Part shown: positions 9,428 to 21,566 of the stretch, piece after piece | How the letters are laid out: each line of letters starts with the position of its first letter | How positions within the stretch are numbered: position 1 is the stretch's first letter | Source: Phlyctochytrium arcticum | Taxonomy: Eukaryota > Chytridiomycota > Chytridiomycetes > Chytridiales > Chytridiaceae | NCBI GenBank assembly: GCA_025602905.1 | Contig: JAHLKI010000025.1 | Span: forward strand, 1-64,000 | Direction of reading: 5' to 3' | Length of the DNA stretch: 64,000 nucleotides | Notes under the pieces: generated by a model | The model's input: the letters and a program-made list of their open reading frames with translations, nothing else | Databases searched by the model: none | Told to the model about the DNA's origin: nothing | Translations under genes and position numbers: made by a program

Positions 9428-11089
9428 TTAATGCTGACTCTCCAACCACTTTTCGTAGGCTTCCAGTCGGGCCTTTTCCTCTTCTTCATTGTTGGTATCT
9501 GTCGATTTAGACTGCCGGAATTTGGCTTTTTCGGTCAACAATTCGGCTTCGATTCTCCGACCGGCGAAATTCCGGCCGTGCATTTTCTAAAATAATTCCA
9601 TTCGCTTTCAAAAAACCAACCTTGTGAAGTGACTTTTGGAAAAACTTACGCGTAAACAAAGAGCGGCAGACTCTGCTTCTTTGAATTTGACCGTCATGAT
9701 CCCGTCTTTTTCCAGCTATACCCATCACACATATCAGTTCTTCGTATAAAATTTGGGAGGTAAAGAAAAAAAAAAACTTACATCGTATAAGACCACATTG
9801 GTCACTTCACCCAATTTTTCGCATTCGGTCCGTACATCTTCCTTCAAGTCAAGTAATAACGTCGGATCTTCCTAAAAAAGAAACACCCCAAATCAGAAAA
9901 AAAAAAACATACATTTCAAATTCAGCAAAAGTACCTCTAATTCTTGTAACGAAAACATATGTTTGAGAACAACGACTTTGGCGAGTTTATCGGCTTTTTT
10001 GCCTTTAGAGTCTTCAAACCAGTCTAACCGTCTATGCCAAAATACACATGGTCAGTTTTTACGCATGATGGATGACAGAGGGATGCCCTTTACTTTTCCA
10101 TTTGATTCTTCTTTTTGATCAACAGTTTTTTATCGATTTTGGATTTTGGGTCGGGTTCCGTTGTCGTTTCCGTCTTATGATCAAACACGGCCTAATACCA
10201 TAAAAAGTTAGTATTCCGGTGTGTGACTCGGGAGAAGTACAAAACCTCTTGGACGCGAATCGGTTTCCCGGGCCGAAAATCACTTTCGTCGAGTAGACTG
10301 CAGGCCAACAGGACCGACTCCCGTTTAAGGTAGACGACCAGTGCATCCCCTTTAAAGACTCCATTGCCATCCTTGTATAATTTGATTTTCGGTTCTCCTA
10401 ATGACAAAAAGTTCAGATGATGTTTGTTGGAGGGAGAAGGTGGGTGTGTACCGGTAATAAGATCTTCGAGAAAAATCCCGTATTTCCCAAACACCTCTGC
10501 CATCTCTTCCACCGTCGTGTCGTGGGGTAACCCCGTCACGTATACAGATGTAATGGGTCGTTTTGGGGGATCGGGTTTTGGTTTTTTGGCCGTCTCAAAA
10601 ACAAGAACAACATGTTTCAATCAATACATGGGATGTCGGATATACATGAAAAAGGAGTATATACATACCTCATCAGATGTATAAACTTTCTTTCGCTTGC
10701 GTTTATCGGCCATGTCGGGTCTTATGGGCTCGGCATCATCGATACTGCCGTACGCGGCCCGTTGGGCTTCAATGAGTGTTTCATCAAACTAAAAATGACC
10801 CATTTAAGCATCAAAAAGTCGATCCTTTATACAGTCTCCAAGGGGGGCACTCTTCTTACCATTGGGAACCAAGCATGTTTGTCTTCATCCCACTCATACG
10901 AAATCCCGCCGTCGGCTAGCAGGAGACAAAAACAACCCCAAAAGTTCAGTTTCTTCAATATCAGGAAATATGTGGGAATGGTTGTGCGTTACCAGTATAC
11001 ACATATTTGTTTCGTTCCTGGACATATCGTACATTCTCGGCGTTGGTAGCGACGGGAGGAGGCGACGTCTGCTGATCTTGCGTTGACAT
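9428..11089 (-). CDS. HTATSF1: Tat-SF1/Cus2-type splicing factor with two RRMs
   Basis: About ten exons split by roughly 50-70-nt introns give about 359 residues. The N terminus has the family signature YVYTADGGISYEWDEDKHAW followed by a short acidic and basic stretch. RRM1 (about residues 105-190) begins SVYVTGLPHDTT and includes GDALVVYLKRESV. The C-terminal RRM (about 240-335) contains GIMTVKFKEAESA and GRNFAGR, where R-x-F is the hallmark of a U2AF-homology motif that binds tryptophan ligands in SF3B1. The family acts in U2 snRNP assembly in the nucleus. The start at 11089 is the only ATG that gives the conserved N terminus. Confidence 0.85.
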
Positions 11090-11611
11090 GTTTTTTGGGC
11101 AAGTTTCGCAGCGTTTGTGTCACTGGGACGTTCCTCGCAACCAACCCAATTCCTAAACGACCATCTCCTAGGCCTAGAAATCGGTCCTAAACACCCCTTA
11201 CCTTTACGAACATAGACTGGTGACAAAAAGTACCGTCAGTAGACCGTGGTTCTACAGTTTTTATCGGGTGTTTAGACTGACGTTCAGAGTGTGATATTTC
11301 AGCTACTCCAACTCTGCATAAGAAACGTTCCTCTTGGAGGACATCAATATTACGTACATTTGGATGATTATACCCATCTTTTTGGCAATTGGCATATTGC
11401 GCTTGGCCACATCAAACGTTTCTTTCCCATCAACGAAATTGATATAAACAAATCGTAGTTGGAACATTTGTTTATTCTTGGATGTGGGAAAAGTGGATTT
11501 GATATACCGGTAGTGACATCTGAAGAGAGGACGCCTGGTCATCTCTGCTTTGTTCGCGTCAATTGAGAGTGCCGATTGGTCGGGGTTTGTTGACATTTGA
11601 GGGAATCAACC

Positions 11612-13251
11612 ATGAAGAGGAAGGGGTCGCTCACTGATGAACCGAGCGGCAAGGCACAAAAGGTTGTCATCACGTCGGAGGTTGTTGATGAGGTCGAGAT
11701 TGGAAACGGGGTCAAGCATCATATGCATAGCGAAACCTTAACTGTCACGAACGAATCGTTACGTACAAAAGCTGACAGCAGCCCACCTACCGCCAATGTC
11801 ACCCCAAAAAAGGTACATCCCTTCTTTGCTCAGTTCTCGGGAGAAGCGTCCCCTACCACTCCCAGATTCGCCATCGTTAAATGGCATACGCGTGGAAGTA
11901 TCTTGATTGGCGTCCAACAAGGAGATCAAACCCCCAACGCGCTCATTGCCGCATTTGATTTCGACGAAACGATTGTCAAAGTCAAGGGAACTCATGTCAC
12001 GGCCAGGAACGCTGAAGACTGGATGTTTGTCGATCCGAATATACCCCAACGCCTGATTGAGCTCGTGCACAATGAAGGCTACCGGATCGTGTTTTTTTCG
12101 AATCAAAAAGGGATTCAGGGGGCTGATTCAAAAGGAAAGTCACGAAAGGCTGCGTTTATGGGACGCGTGGAGAATGTCATTCAAGCGATTAAACTCTGCT
12201 GTGCTAAACAGGGTGTCAAGGACATTAACATATTAGCCATGGGCGGCACGGCCGATGACTGGAATCGGAAACCACGGCCTGGCATGTGGGAAACGTTTCA
12301 GCGGGACTGGAATGAGGGTGTGCAAGTTGACTTGAACAAATCGTTCTTTGTGGGGGACGCTGCGGGTCGGCCGGCGAGTCAGCATAATGCGAAAAGGGAT
12401 TTTGCGGACACCGATTATAAGTTTGCCCTCAATGTTGGGTGCCATTTCTTTACCCCGGAAGCATTTTGGCGGTCCAAAGGTGAGGTCAAAGACTTTTTGG
12501 CGGAATCGCCTGGTGGAAGTTCTGGACCTGTCAAGCATCATGCCCCAAAACTTGTCTTCAATCCCTTTGAAGCGCTGAGCAAACTGGACGAGCCCATGAA
12601 CAGCACACATGCTCCAAGTGACGGCCATCAAGTTGAAATTGTATTACTGGTTGGATCCCCCGCCTCGGGGAAATCGACGTTTGCTCGCCGTCATTTTGTG
12701 AACGAAACCAACCGGCCAAAGTATACTTGGATTAACCAGGACACGTTAAAATCGCGAGAAAGGTGCTTGAAGGAGACGGAAAAGTCGCTTAAAGCAAGGA
12801 TATCCCTGGTGGTTGATAACACCAACCCGGAAAGAGGGACCCGGAAAAAGTATTTGGAACTTGCGGCACGGGTAGGCGAGGAACTTGGGATTGAGATTCC
12901 CGTCCGGTGTTTCTGGCTTCAATCCAGTTATGAAATTTGCATGCACAATAATGTCTATCGGGAAGCCATTACGCGCATCAGAGCGTTGGGTAAATGGGAG
13001 GACGAGAAGGGGATGCCCATCAAGAAAGGTAATTACTTAAATCACAAAAGAATGGAGCATGTATTTACTTACTTCTGTATTACGCAATAGATGTTATCCC
13101 CCGCTTACCCTTCCTCGCTTTCCGGACGTTTGCAGTCAAGTTTGAACCGCCGCAAGATGATGAAGGTTTTCACGAAATAAGAAAGATTGATTTCATCCCG
13201 TCCTTTGAAAACGATGCTGAAAGAGATTTGTGGTGTAAATACCTTAGCTAG
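11612..13251 (+). CDS. PNKP: Bifunctional polynucleotide phosphatase/kinase
   Basis: Two exons (11612-13028, 13091-13251) encode 525 residues. The phosphatase half (about 110-290) carries the HAD nucleophile motif AAFDFDETIV, FFSNQKGI and FFVGDAAGR. The kinase half (about 340-525) has a P-loop (VGSPASGKST) and SLVVDNTNP. Order, motifs and length match human PNKP but without the N-terminal FHA domain; residues 1-65 are polar and likely disordered. The enzyme restores 3'-OH and 5'-phosphate ends at DNA breaks. Upstream in-frame sequence has no ATG, so 11612 is taken as the start. Confidence 0.92.
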
Positions 13252-13402
13252 TCTATTCTACCTTTATTTTGTACATGTAGTTGAAGTTGTCAACGCTGAT
13301 TTTTTTGGGGATTTCATCTGGAAAATTGCGCAGTATGGGTCAAATTCCCCAGAGTGAAATTTCGGAACGCGTCGTGACAAACTCGAATTCCGTTCGGCAA
13401 AC

Positions 13403-15128
13403 ATGCCCATTGTCGTGCGAGAATTCACCTGGACGCAAACCGCAACCCATGTATACCTTACGGTTCCCCTGAAGGGAATCACAAAGCGGAGAGCGGATGT
13501 CAATGGTACGCATTTCTGGAAATTCAATTGTCAAATCAAAAATATTCATGTGTGACATTTTGTAGTCAATGATTTGTATGTCAAAATCAACTTTTCTCCG
13601 TACATTTTTGAGCTGGATTTGTACGAAAAAGTGGATGGCGATGAGGCTGTCGTCACATTTGGACTTGATGAAGTCGTCTTTGATCTAGCCAAGGTGGGTG
13701 ATTTTTGGATAAATAAACATTACAAAATGGATCTGACTTCTCATTGCTCAAGGTTGAGAGTGCAGACTGGCCTCAAATCAAGTATACAGCCAACTCGCCT
13801 GCCGACACGCGTGCACGTCGTGAGCAAGCCGACCAACAAGTTCGTGAACGAGCGGATACGCGTCGGGCTGTCCGCGAAGCGCAACGTCGGGAGGAAGAGC
13901 GTGCCCAGGTTCAGCGGCAGATTGATGCGGAACGGGCAGAACGGGCGCTTGCCGAAACGCGAAAGAAGGAGCATGAGGATGGGGCAAAGGCTGATCTTGG
14001 GGAGTGGGTGCAGACTATATCCGAAGCGGCTGAACCGAAAGATGGAAACTGGCAGACAATAGAATCTGCATCATCACAAGAGGACTACTCTTCGACAGAA
14101 AAAGTAGAGAAGGATCAGGATATATTTTCATCAGAAGATGTCGGGTCCATGGACATAAAAGGCTCTCGCGAGGAGGCGGAAGAGGAGGAGGAACTGGACG
14201 ATGAGAGCGGTCTGGATATGGCCCAAATTCAGGCTCGAGTGAAATCAAGTCTAGCAGGTACGATGCAAATGTTAGGACGCGAAACGATAGAGGTTTCATC
14301 GTTCCTTCAACCATTGTAGGGCACACCAGGCCTCCCCCACGCGCAAGTGGTCTAGATATTCAAATCAAGCACACATCCAGAGGGTTTATCCCGGTCAAGA
14401 CGGCCCGGGAAAGTGAAGACTGTGAGTTAAAAGACGCATTTCATGACCTTGGACATAATAGTAATAAACAATGGCAGTAAAATGGCAAACGAGGATAAAG
14501 GACATGCAAAAGCGGCAACCGCCACCAGCGACGGTAGTGGATGGTGATGCGATTGAAGACTCTTCCCGTACGTCCATACTTGTTCTCACCGAATGAGCGG
14601 ACCCAACTGAAGATGTTTTTGCATAATTTTGCAGCTGCATTCCTTAAAGATAAAGGAGATGCCTTTTACGCACAACGGAATTACGAAGCCGCGATAAACG
14701 CGTATACTGCAGCGCTAGACATTGAATCCTCAAATTTCGCGTACGTAAACATATTCACTTAGAAATCACCGCGCTCTTGGAATCTCATGATCTTTATTTT
14801 CAGATGTATGAGCAACCGCGCGGCATGTCAACTCCAATTGAATCATTTCGAGGAGTGTATAGCCGACTGTCAGGGTGCTTTGACGCTGCTTGACAAGGAA
14901 GAAGAGGCGTTCCGCGAAAAGCTCATTGAAGACACGGTCGCTGACGTGCGCAGATTGAAGCGATCAAAGTTGTTGGTGAGGATAGGCACAGCTCAAATGC
15001 GGCAAGATCAGGGCCAGCAAAGTCTAGCGACATATCAGAAGGCATTGGAATTAGACCCGCGCAATGAGACGCTAGTAAAGGACGTAGAAATGTTACAGAA
15101 CTTGGCCGGTGAAATGGTGCAGACTTAA
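13403..15128 (+). CDS. DNAAF4: Dynein axonemal assembly factor 4 (DYX1C1)
   Basis: Seven exons (13403-13505, 13566-13693, 13753-14257, 14320-14421, 14478-14567, 14635-14740, 14804-15128) all keep phase and give 452 residues. An N-terminal CS/p23 domain (MPIVVREFTWTQTATHVYLT, later VKINFSPYIFELDL) is followed by an Arg/Glu-rich coiled coil, a short IQIKHTSRGFIPV strand motif and C-terminal TPRs (FLKDKGDAFYAQRNYEAAI, SNRAACQL). The layout and near length equality with human DYX1C1 (420 residues) make this firm. The family is a co-chaperone that pre-assembles axonemal dyneins, so its presence implies a motile flagellum. It is convergent with ORMDL. Confidence 0.92.
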
Positions 15129-15214
15129 TATACATAGTTGCGTGTGTGAAAAATTTGGCGGCCAGGGATGGATGGTTTGATGTGATAAGAAGGGATTCGG
15201 GGGAAGGCTAGTCT

Positions 15215-15871
15215 CTAATCGGTATATACTTGATTGATTCCAAATATTCGGACCCGGTGCATGGCAGGTAACTTGGCAATCAGTACAATAAGTACTGATA
15301 CAAGATTCAGTATAAAGGTTGTCAGATCGTAATGTGTATAGTGTGTGCTTATCAGAAATCTAAATGGTCTGGGTCAGTTGTTTTCTGAGAACATTCGATC
15401 TGACAGAACTCACAGTGCGAGCGGTAAGGCTGTAAGGAACTTTTTCGTTGGCGTAAACTGCTCCCCATTGTCTATTTGCTCCCATAATGTCAATCCCTCG
15501 TACTCGCCCTGGTTTAGATCAAATGGTATCCCCGTCACCCAATGAAACATGATAAATGTCGACTGTTAATCCAAAAAGGCCTCGTAAGCGTCAACGTCAA
15601 CAGTGGTTCCCATATGCATGAGCGCTCGTACCGCATTATATATCAGATTGGTAAGTGTCCATGATGTCTCTGATGAAATCCCTGGAAGAATCGCCGTCGA
15701 CAACCGTAAAAGAGCAATAAACAGGATATTTGTTGACCAGGAACCTGTAAAAGCCGTCAATAACATGTCTTGTCCGGTAACATTTTACGAATCCTCTCGG
15801 ACGGCTTTGAACGTACCCCGCAAGTTGACCCAGGTGCTGTTTTGGTTCGTTGTGCTAGTTGGATTCTCCAT
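15215..15871 (-). CDS. ORMDL: ORMDL/Orm family sphingolipid regulator
   Basis: Four exons (15871-15817, 15744-15632, 15562-15414, 15359-15215) give 153 residues, the same length as human ORMDL proteins. Recognisable blocks are STWVNLRGSW, PGISSETSWTLTNLIYN, FHWVTGIPFD, LTLWEQIDNGEQFTPTKKF, STHYTHYD and the C-terminal KLPAMHRVRIFGIN. It has the family's transmembrane helices and resides in the ER, where Orm proteins inhibit serine palmitoyltransferase. The long N-terminal extension of yeast Orm1/2 that carries the regulatory phosphosites is absent, so control here is more like the animal proteins. The start is the in-frame ATG at 15871. Confidence 0.92.
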
Positions 15872-16190
15872 ATCGGAGCTTGTGCAATTTCCCCGAGCTC
15901 ATGAGGGCGCTCGCTTGCTTCGCCGTCATTCATCTCCGGAACGTGTGGCGCGGTGGCAAGTCTTGCGGAATTCGGAATCCGTTGGGCGATGATGTTCTGG
16001 CTAATGTTGTTCCGCACAAGGCCAGTACTGAACAACTTTGAAGGGCTCGACATAGAGTATGTAGCATATTACAAAAAGCAGGGCAATCCACACTTTTCTG
16101 ATCACGTTTCACCTAAAATCTCAATTCCATCTCCCAATTGTAAACCCAACCAAAACATTTGCAGGTTTGAATAAGACATTTAGTGAAACT

Positions 16191-18219
16191 ATGCCGACGG
16201 TTCCTGTGCAAATTACAGTGTGTAAGTCCCATGCAAAAATGTCAAAGGGGCGGGGTTGCTCAAGTTCCAGCGATGTTGCGCGTGGGAAAATCGCACTCTG
16301 TCTCGGCTGCTCAAATTTAGATTTCTGCCAATTTCTGAACGGGTGGGAAGCAGATTGCCTTTGATGACAGTGACAACGCCCAGGGCCGCCCAGATCAAGG
16401 AAACGCTGTTCAATGAATCCTTGTTCCAGATCAAGCGTGAAAAGGAGAACGTAAGTGGTCGTTAATGAGAAGATTGTTTATCAAGATCGTTCATAATCAC
16501 TAACGGTCATGTCAGAAACTGAGATTATTGGAACGGGAGCTCCAGATTCTTGATTGGCACTTGGATCAGGGACATGGCATGAAAAGCACTGATTGCCAGG
16601 ATTGCTCCGTGGATGCAGACTCCAATCTAGGACGCTTAAAATTGAAAATTTCTACTGATATACGCGAAAGAATCAACGACATCTCAAATTACTACAGCAA
16701 GAAATGTACTTCTGGTAAATGACAAGGAGTCTACCGTTTCGCTAGTTTGCTAAATCAGTCCGATTCGAAGAATGGTGTCCAAAGGCGTTTGCCCAAGACC
16801 TAGGTCGCTTTTGGCAAAGTATGCATTTCAATCCAACAGCAGCAGTGCATTACTCTGGTGGCATGCAACCAGAAGCAGCTTCAATCGTCTCCTCCCTGGA
16901 CTTTTCCAAGGATGACAGCTTCTTTGCCACGGCGGGGACGTCACGCAAAATCCGCGTATACAACTTTCTACACCGACCAGGAGAGGATTGGAGAGGCGAT
17001 CTGGACATGCCATGGAGAGAGGAAGTGAATCACGGGGCAGATGAACAAGACGGCTCCAGAATCGAGATTATCAAGAGCATGCCTTTCCCGCGCTTGCAAC
17101 TCAATACCCGGTCAAAAATTGGGTATTGCCCATCTCAGATATCGAACACAGACTGAATCGCGATACTAAACGGAAACCCCGCAGATCTTTGACGTGGAAT
17201 CCTGAATACCAAAATTTGCTAGCCGCGTCTGATTATGAGGGCGTTGTGACGCTGTGGGATGTTGAGGCCGGTGCGGCTACGACAATATACGAAGAGCACG
17301 ATTCACGCGTCTGGTCGAGCGACTGGTGCATTCCGAACCCCCAACTATTATGCAGCGGCGGCGACGATGCCATGGGTAAGAGTAATCTGGTGTCAAAAAG
17401 ATCAGGATATGGACACTAAGTCGTTCTTCTTTCCAGTGAAACTCTGGTCCAAAAATCGCCCTCATTCTGTAGCAGAAATTCACTGTTCGGCCAATGTATG
17501 CGCCGTCAAGTTTCATCCATCAAACCCCTACGTGCTTGCTACAGCCTCTGCAGGTACTCGCTACAATTGCTGATGTCGTGACGAACTTTAATAACAGCCC
17601 ATTTTTCAAAGATCACAATGTTTATGTTTACGATCTGCGCGATTTGACCCAACCCACGTCTGCCTTCCTGGGCCATACAAAGGCTGTCTCCTATGTTCGA
17701 TTCCCTTCCACTGACACCGTCCTCTCTGCTTCAACGGACGGGACATTGCGATTATGGGCACTGGATTCGCATAGATATGATCCAGCTCCGCAATTTCCTC
17801 CAAAGATGACCGAAACTGTCTCACACTCAGAGTCCCTTCAGACGTTTCGAGGCCATACGAATGAACGCAACTTTGTAGGATTGGCCAGCGACTATTTAGG
17901 CAACTGGTTTGCGTGTGGTAGTGAGACCCATGACTTGTACATCTATTGGAAAGGATCCGAGCATCCAGTCGTCAAATTGCCATTAGCATCACAGATTCGG
18001 GGTACAAAGGTAAACTCTGATCTTCGTTGTTTCCGGCATCTGGATTCTCATGTGCGATGTTTACAGGGCCGGATGTCGAATCGCCGGTTCGTGAGTGCCG
18101 TTGCATGGCCTCGACTGTCCAACGAAACATTGCTGGTTGCCAACTCAGACGGTGATACTTTGCTCCTGAAGCTTTCGAACGCAATGGATGATTCTCCATC
18201 TGCTTTTGAGGATTCGTGA
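16191..18219 (+). CDS. COP1/SPA-like WD40 protein, RING not found
   Basis: About seven exons give roughly 570 residues. A short helical region (RAAQIKETLFNESLFQIKRE) precedes a WD40 propeller whose blades read ASIVSSLDFSKDDSFFATAG, NLLAASDYEGVVTLWD, HDSRVWSSDW, SADHNVYVYDLR, GHTKAVSYVRF, STDGTLRLW and TFRGHTNERNFVGLA. These are specific to COP1 and SPA rather than to general WD proteins. COP1 is normally a RING E3 ligase subunit; no RING motif can be found in any frame between this gene and the ORMDL gene, so it may be a RING-less adaptor. The 5' end is uncertain: 16191 needs a 149-nt first intron, while an in-frame ATG at 16364 needs none. Confidence 0.78.
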
Positions 18220-18336
18220 AGGCATGACCCTTTGATATCCTGGTCAATATTATGCGTATGCTTTCTCCGATCCACCGGCTGACCGGCAACCTGATGTTGT
18301 TGATCAACTTGATTCTGATTCCAATTAATTTTACGG

Positions 18337-18549
18337 CTAAAATGCTATCGCTTTGGATAAAAGTTTGTCGAGTTCCTCACGCGACTTCACGCGACCTTTT
18401 GCATCGCCGCGGCGCCGCGGACGGTGACCGACCTGTCTCACCACCTTCAATCCTCCATCTTCGTCGTCGTTGTTATCAGCACTGTCCGTGGTACTCGAGT
18501 ATGGTGCATCGGGACAGTCAACTGTAAGCTGATGAAAAGAGGGTTGCAA
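18337..18549 (-). CDS. Short acidic/basic open frame lacking an ATG (uncertain)
   Basis: The frame reads about 70 residues with an acidic cluster (DSADNNDDEDGG), a basic patch (HRPRRRGDAKGR) and a helical end (SREELDKLLSKAIAF), which looks coding. There is no in-frame ATG between an upstream stop and the first residue; a nearby ATG (18564, after an A/C-rich leader-like stretch) is in another frame. An unseen 5' exon, a non-ATG start or a sequence error are all possible. Confidence 0.3.
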   Translation of the reverse strand: MQPSFHQLTVDCPDAPYSSTTDSADNNDDEDGGLKVVRQVGHRPRRRGDAKGRVKSREELDKLLSKAIAF

Positions 18550-18805
18550 TGTATTATGGCCATGATGTGTTTGTTGTTAGTGGCGTTGTTGAAAGTTGTT
18601 AAAGGAAAAGTGGTGGTGTATGCAGGTGTATCCGCCCGGCGGTTCCGTGGTTGCTCACTTTCACCGGCTTTTCCGGGAAGTGAGCGTCAGCTGGCCGGCA
18701 GCGCACAAAGAGCACACCTCCAGAATGTTTATAAACAGACCCGAGCTCCTTAGAGATCCTCCAGAGATCTCTTGACCAATCATCCCAAAAGCAAAAACCA
18801 TCCCA

Positions 18806-20106
18806 ATGACTGCCCAGAAGCTGCCCGTTATCATCGACACTGACCCCGGTGTCGACGATGCCATTGCCCTCCTCTTTGCCTTTCTCAGCCCCTCCATTGA
18901 CATTCGCGCAATCACATTGACCCAGGGAAACACACACATTGACAATGCCTTCCGCAACATCAAGCAAATCCTGTCGGTCCAGGATGCCCACGCCAAGTTT
19001 CTGTCCTCGGCCTCGGCCAAGGACGCCTCCATTGTGCCTCCTGCCCACTGGGTTGAGCGTAGCGAGCCAATCACTATTGCCAAGGGACAAGGGAAGCCAT
19101 TGGAGGGAGACGCTACCTATGCGCATTACTACCACGGTGAAGATGGCCTAGGCAACTACTTTACCATCAACTCACCACAGAGCGACAAGGCGACTCAGTC
19201 GGTGACTGCTGCCACATCTGCTGCTGGAGGAGATACGACCGGCGCGGATGCGGAAGGCCTTTACAGACTCAGCGACCGGCTGGCCGAAGATGAGATTATC
19301 TGGCAGCTGGAGAACAACCCCGAACACACCATTACCTTGATTGCCCTTGGACCACTCAGCAATGTTGCCCGTGCGCTGCAAAAGAACCCCAAAGCCAGTA
19401 TGTTTTGTTTATATTCTTTTGGGTATAGGACAAATCTAACAAAGTCATGTCATCTATAGTGTCCCGAGTAAAGCAAGTCATCACCATGGGTGGTGCCATT
19501 GATCATCCCGGCAACATTACCCCTGTCGCAGAGTTCAACTGGTATGCAGACGCCTTGGCCGCCCACCTGCTCATTGCATCCGATCTCCCCGTCAAAGTCC
19601 TCCCTCTGGACGTCACCATGAAGTCTGCCATTGTCGACTCCAAATACCTCTACGAACACGTCAAACCCCTCAACTCTCCTCTCTCCCAATTTGTTGGTAC
19701 CATTATCGAGTATGTCCTGGATCTTACAGAACATGCATGGGGATTCCGATGGTTGACGATGCACGATCCTCTCACTGTAAGTTTGCACGTGTGATACTAG
19801 GTAAAACCAAAACATGTCTAATCCTATTCACAATAGATTGCTTGCATTGTCGACCCATCATTTGTCACATTCAAACCCCTCCACTTTGAGGTCGAGCCAT
19901 CTGGCAAGTTTACTAAAGCCATGTGCGTTATTGACCGTCGCGCTCCCCGCAACGATGAGTCGGCTCCTGAAATCACCAAGCGAACAAACATTGAAGTCGC
20001 CACTCACGGTGATTTGCGATCGTTCTTACGGTTGTTTTACAAGACCTTATTTGGCTTGGACTATGACACGATCGATCCCGTGGAGAAGGAGGCTGTTCGC
20101 GCATAA
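18806..20106 (+). CDS. Inosine/uridine-preferring nucleoside hydrolase
   Basis: Three exons (18806-19397, 19460-19776, 19837-20106) encode 392 residues. The N-terminal VIIDTDPGVDDAIAL contains the calcium-binding D-x-D-x(4)-DD motif of the IUNH family. Further family blocks are TLIALGPLSNVARAL, VITMGGAI, EFNWYADALAA and the C-terminal MHDPLT. The protein hydrolyses the N-glycosidic bond of nucleosides for purine and pyrimidine salvage. An extra Ala/Gly/Thr-rich insert near residues 130-150 is unusual for the family. No signal peptide is seen, so it is probably cytosolic. Confidence 0.9.
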
Positions 20107-20361
20107 CTGGATTGATATTTTTTTCTGTACCTAGACCATTGCACACACATAGATATCCACAATAGACTTGTACACGCGCTCGACTCGCACATCTTTCACA
20201 ACTGCATGCAAAGTGAAGCCTGATTTGAGGCCATCTTATGCATTTCTGCTTTAACCTCTAGCAATGTGAAAGCGAAAAGGTCTATGGATGGCATGGAGTA
20301 GTAGAGTGTGTGTTAAATAATAAATAAGATTCAGTATGTATGATCTACTCTGCACCAGACT

Positions 20362-21359
20362 TCACTGATTCCATTGCACTCTTCCCATCCTCATCTCCCC
20401 CCTCAGCAACCGGTGCAGGTGGGAGGTTGGTAATAATGCCGGTTCGCTGTGGATGCCGTGTCAAGGACCCGGCCATAATGAGCATATCACTAGACTTGAT
20501 CAAGCTGCAGTCAATTCACGTTAGTAAAGATGAAAACGGCACCAAAGAAGTCACTGCGGAAACTCACTCGATAATGGTAAATCGAATCACGGACCCTACG
20601 CCCACCACCAACTCCTCCGCATCCTCACTCCGATCCCGCCGCCATCCAGCCACATCCGGATCCCAGCGCAATTCACTTCTTCGAATGTGGTCGGCCGCTA
20701 TAGAGGCATTGAAAATTCCGTGCACAAGTAATCCAATGTGATCCGATGAGACTTTGTTGACGACTCCGACTATGAACAAAAGGTCAGTGTACAGCGTGGT
20801 GCGAGCAGATGGGGCAGTACATACTTATTTCTCGCTTGGTTCGCGGCGTGAAAATCAAGAGTGTGACACGGATCCAGAAATGGGTAAAGGGGGAATCGTA
20901 GAAAATCTGGGCGGTTTCGTCCAACACTTGTACATTGTCATAGGCAAGCACAACTCCGTCGACTTCGGGGACATATCTGAAGGCGCACATTGCCAAACCC
21001 ATCAGTATAAAATAGAGGGAAAACCAGTGCCAGATGTATTACCGCATAATGTATTGACTCAGATGTTCGCGGATACCGTCATATTCTCGGCCGATAAGAG
21101 CGGGAGGAAGATGGATATGAAGTTTGACGGTGGCAGATGAGAAGAATCCGTCATCTGGTGATGAAGAAGAAATAGAAGTGGGTTTGGTAGTTGGCTTTTG
21201 GGGGGTTTTCGTCTTGGAGGGTGTTGAAAGTGCTACTTTGTCACTCTTGTCGCTTTTCTTTTCTTTCTTGGCGGACTTTAATTTTTTGGAAGTTGACGCG
21301 GCCTCTGGGTCTGCTTTGCTGGTTGATTTCCGCTTGGCAGAAGGCGTACTTGAAGGCAT
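20362..21359 (-). CDS. RPA43: RNA polymerase I subunit Rpa43
   Basis: Four exons encode about 270 residues. A Lys/Ser-rich disordered N terminus is followed by the Rpb7-like fold: VKLHIHLPPALIG, YVPEVDGVVLAYDNVQVL, then the OB-like part VVNKVSSDHIGLLVHGIFNA and the C-terminal MLIMAGSLT. The HIGLLVHxIFNASI block is the Rpa43 signature. In other fungi Rpa43 forms the stalk with Rpa14 and recruits Rrn3. The unusual feature is that the basic extension is at the N terminus. The ATG at 21359 is used because upstream in-frame sequence offers only a GTG. It shares a 207-bp divergent promoter with the gene at 21567. Confidence 0.85.
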
Positions 21360-21566
21360 GTTTTCTCCTAATAGCCCTTTGGAAATTTGCGAATTTGCCA
21401 AACCTCTGGTGCAACCAATTTCCGTTGTCCAAACCCGCGCAGCGAAAACGCACGTGATCACGATGTGACCGCCAGGGGTCTCTCACGCAAATTGAAAGTG
21501 TCTGCAAGAGCGATAAAAGATCACCAGGAAAAGGATTGGGCCAAAGGACAAGAAGGACAAGAAAAC

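Noticed and set aside
10894..11226. 110-codon minus-strand frame upstream of the Tat-SF1 start
   Set aside because: Out of frame with the conserved exons; the family N terminus is explained by another frame with a short intron.
15872..16190. Search for a RING upstream of the COP1-like gene
   Set aside because: No C-x2-C/C-x-H pattern in any frame.
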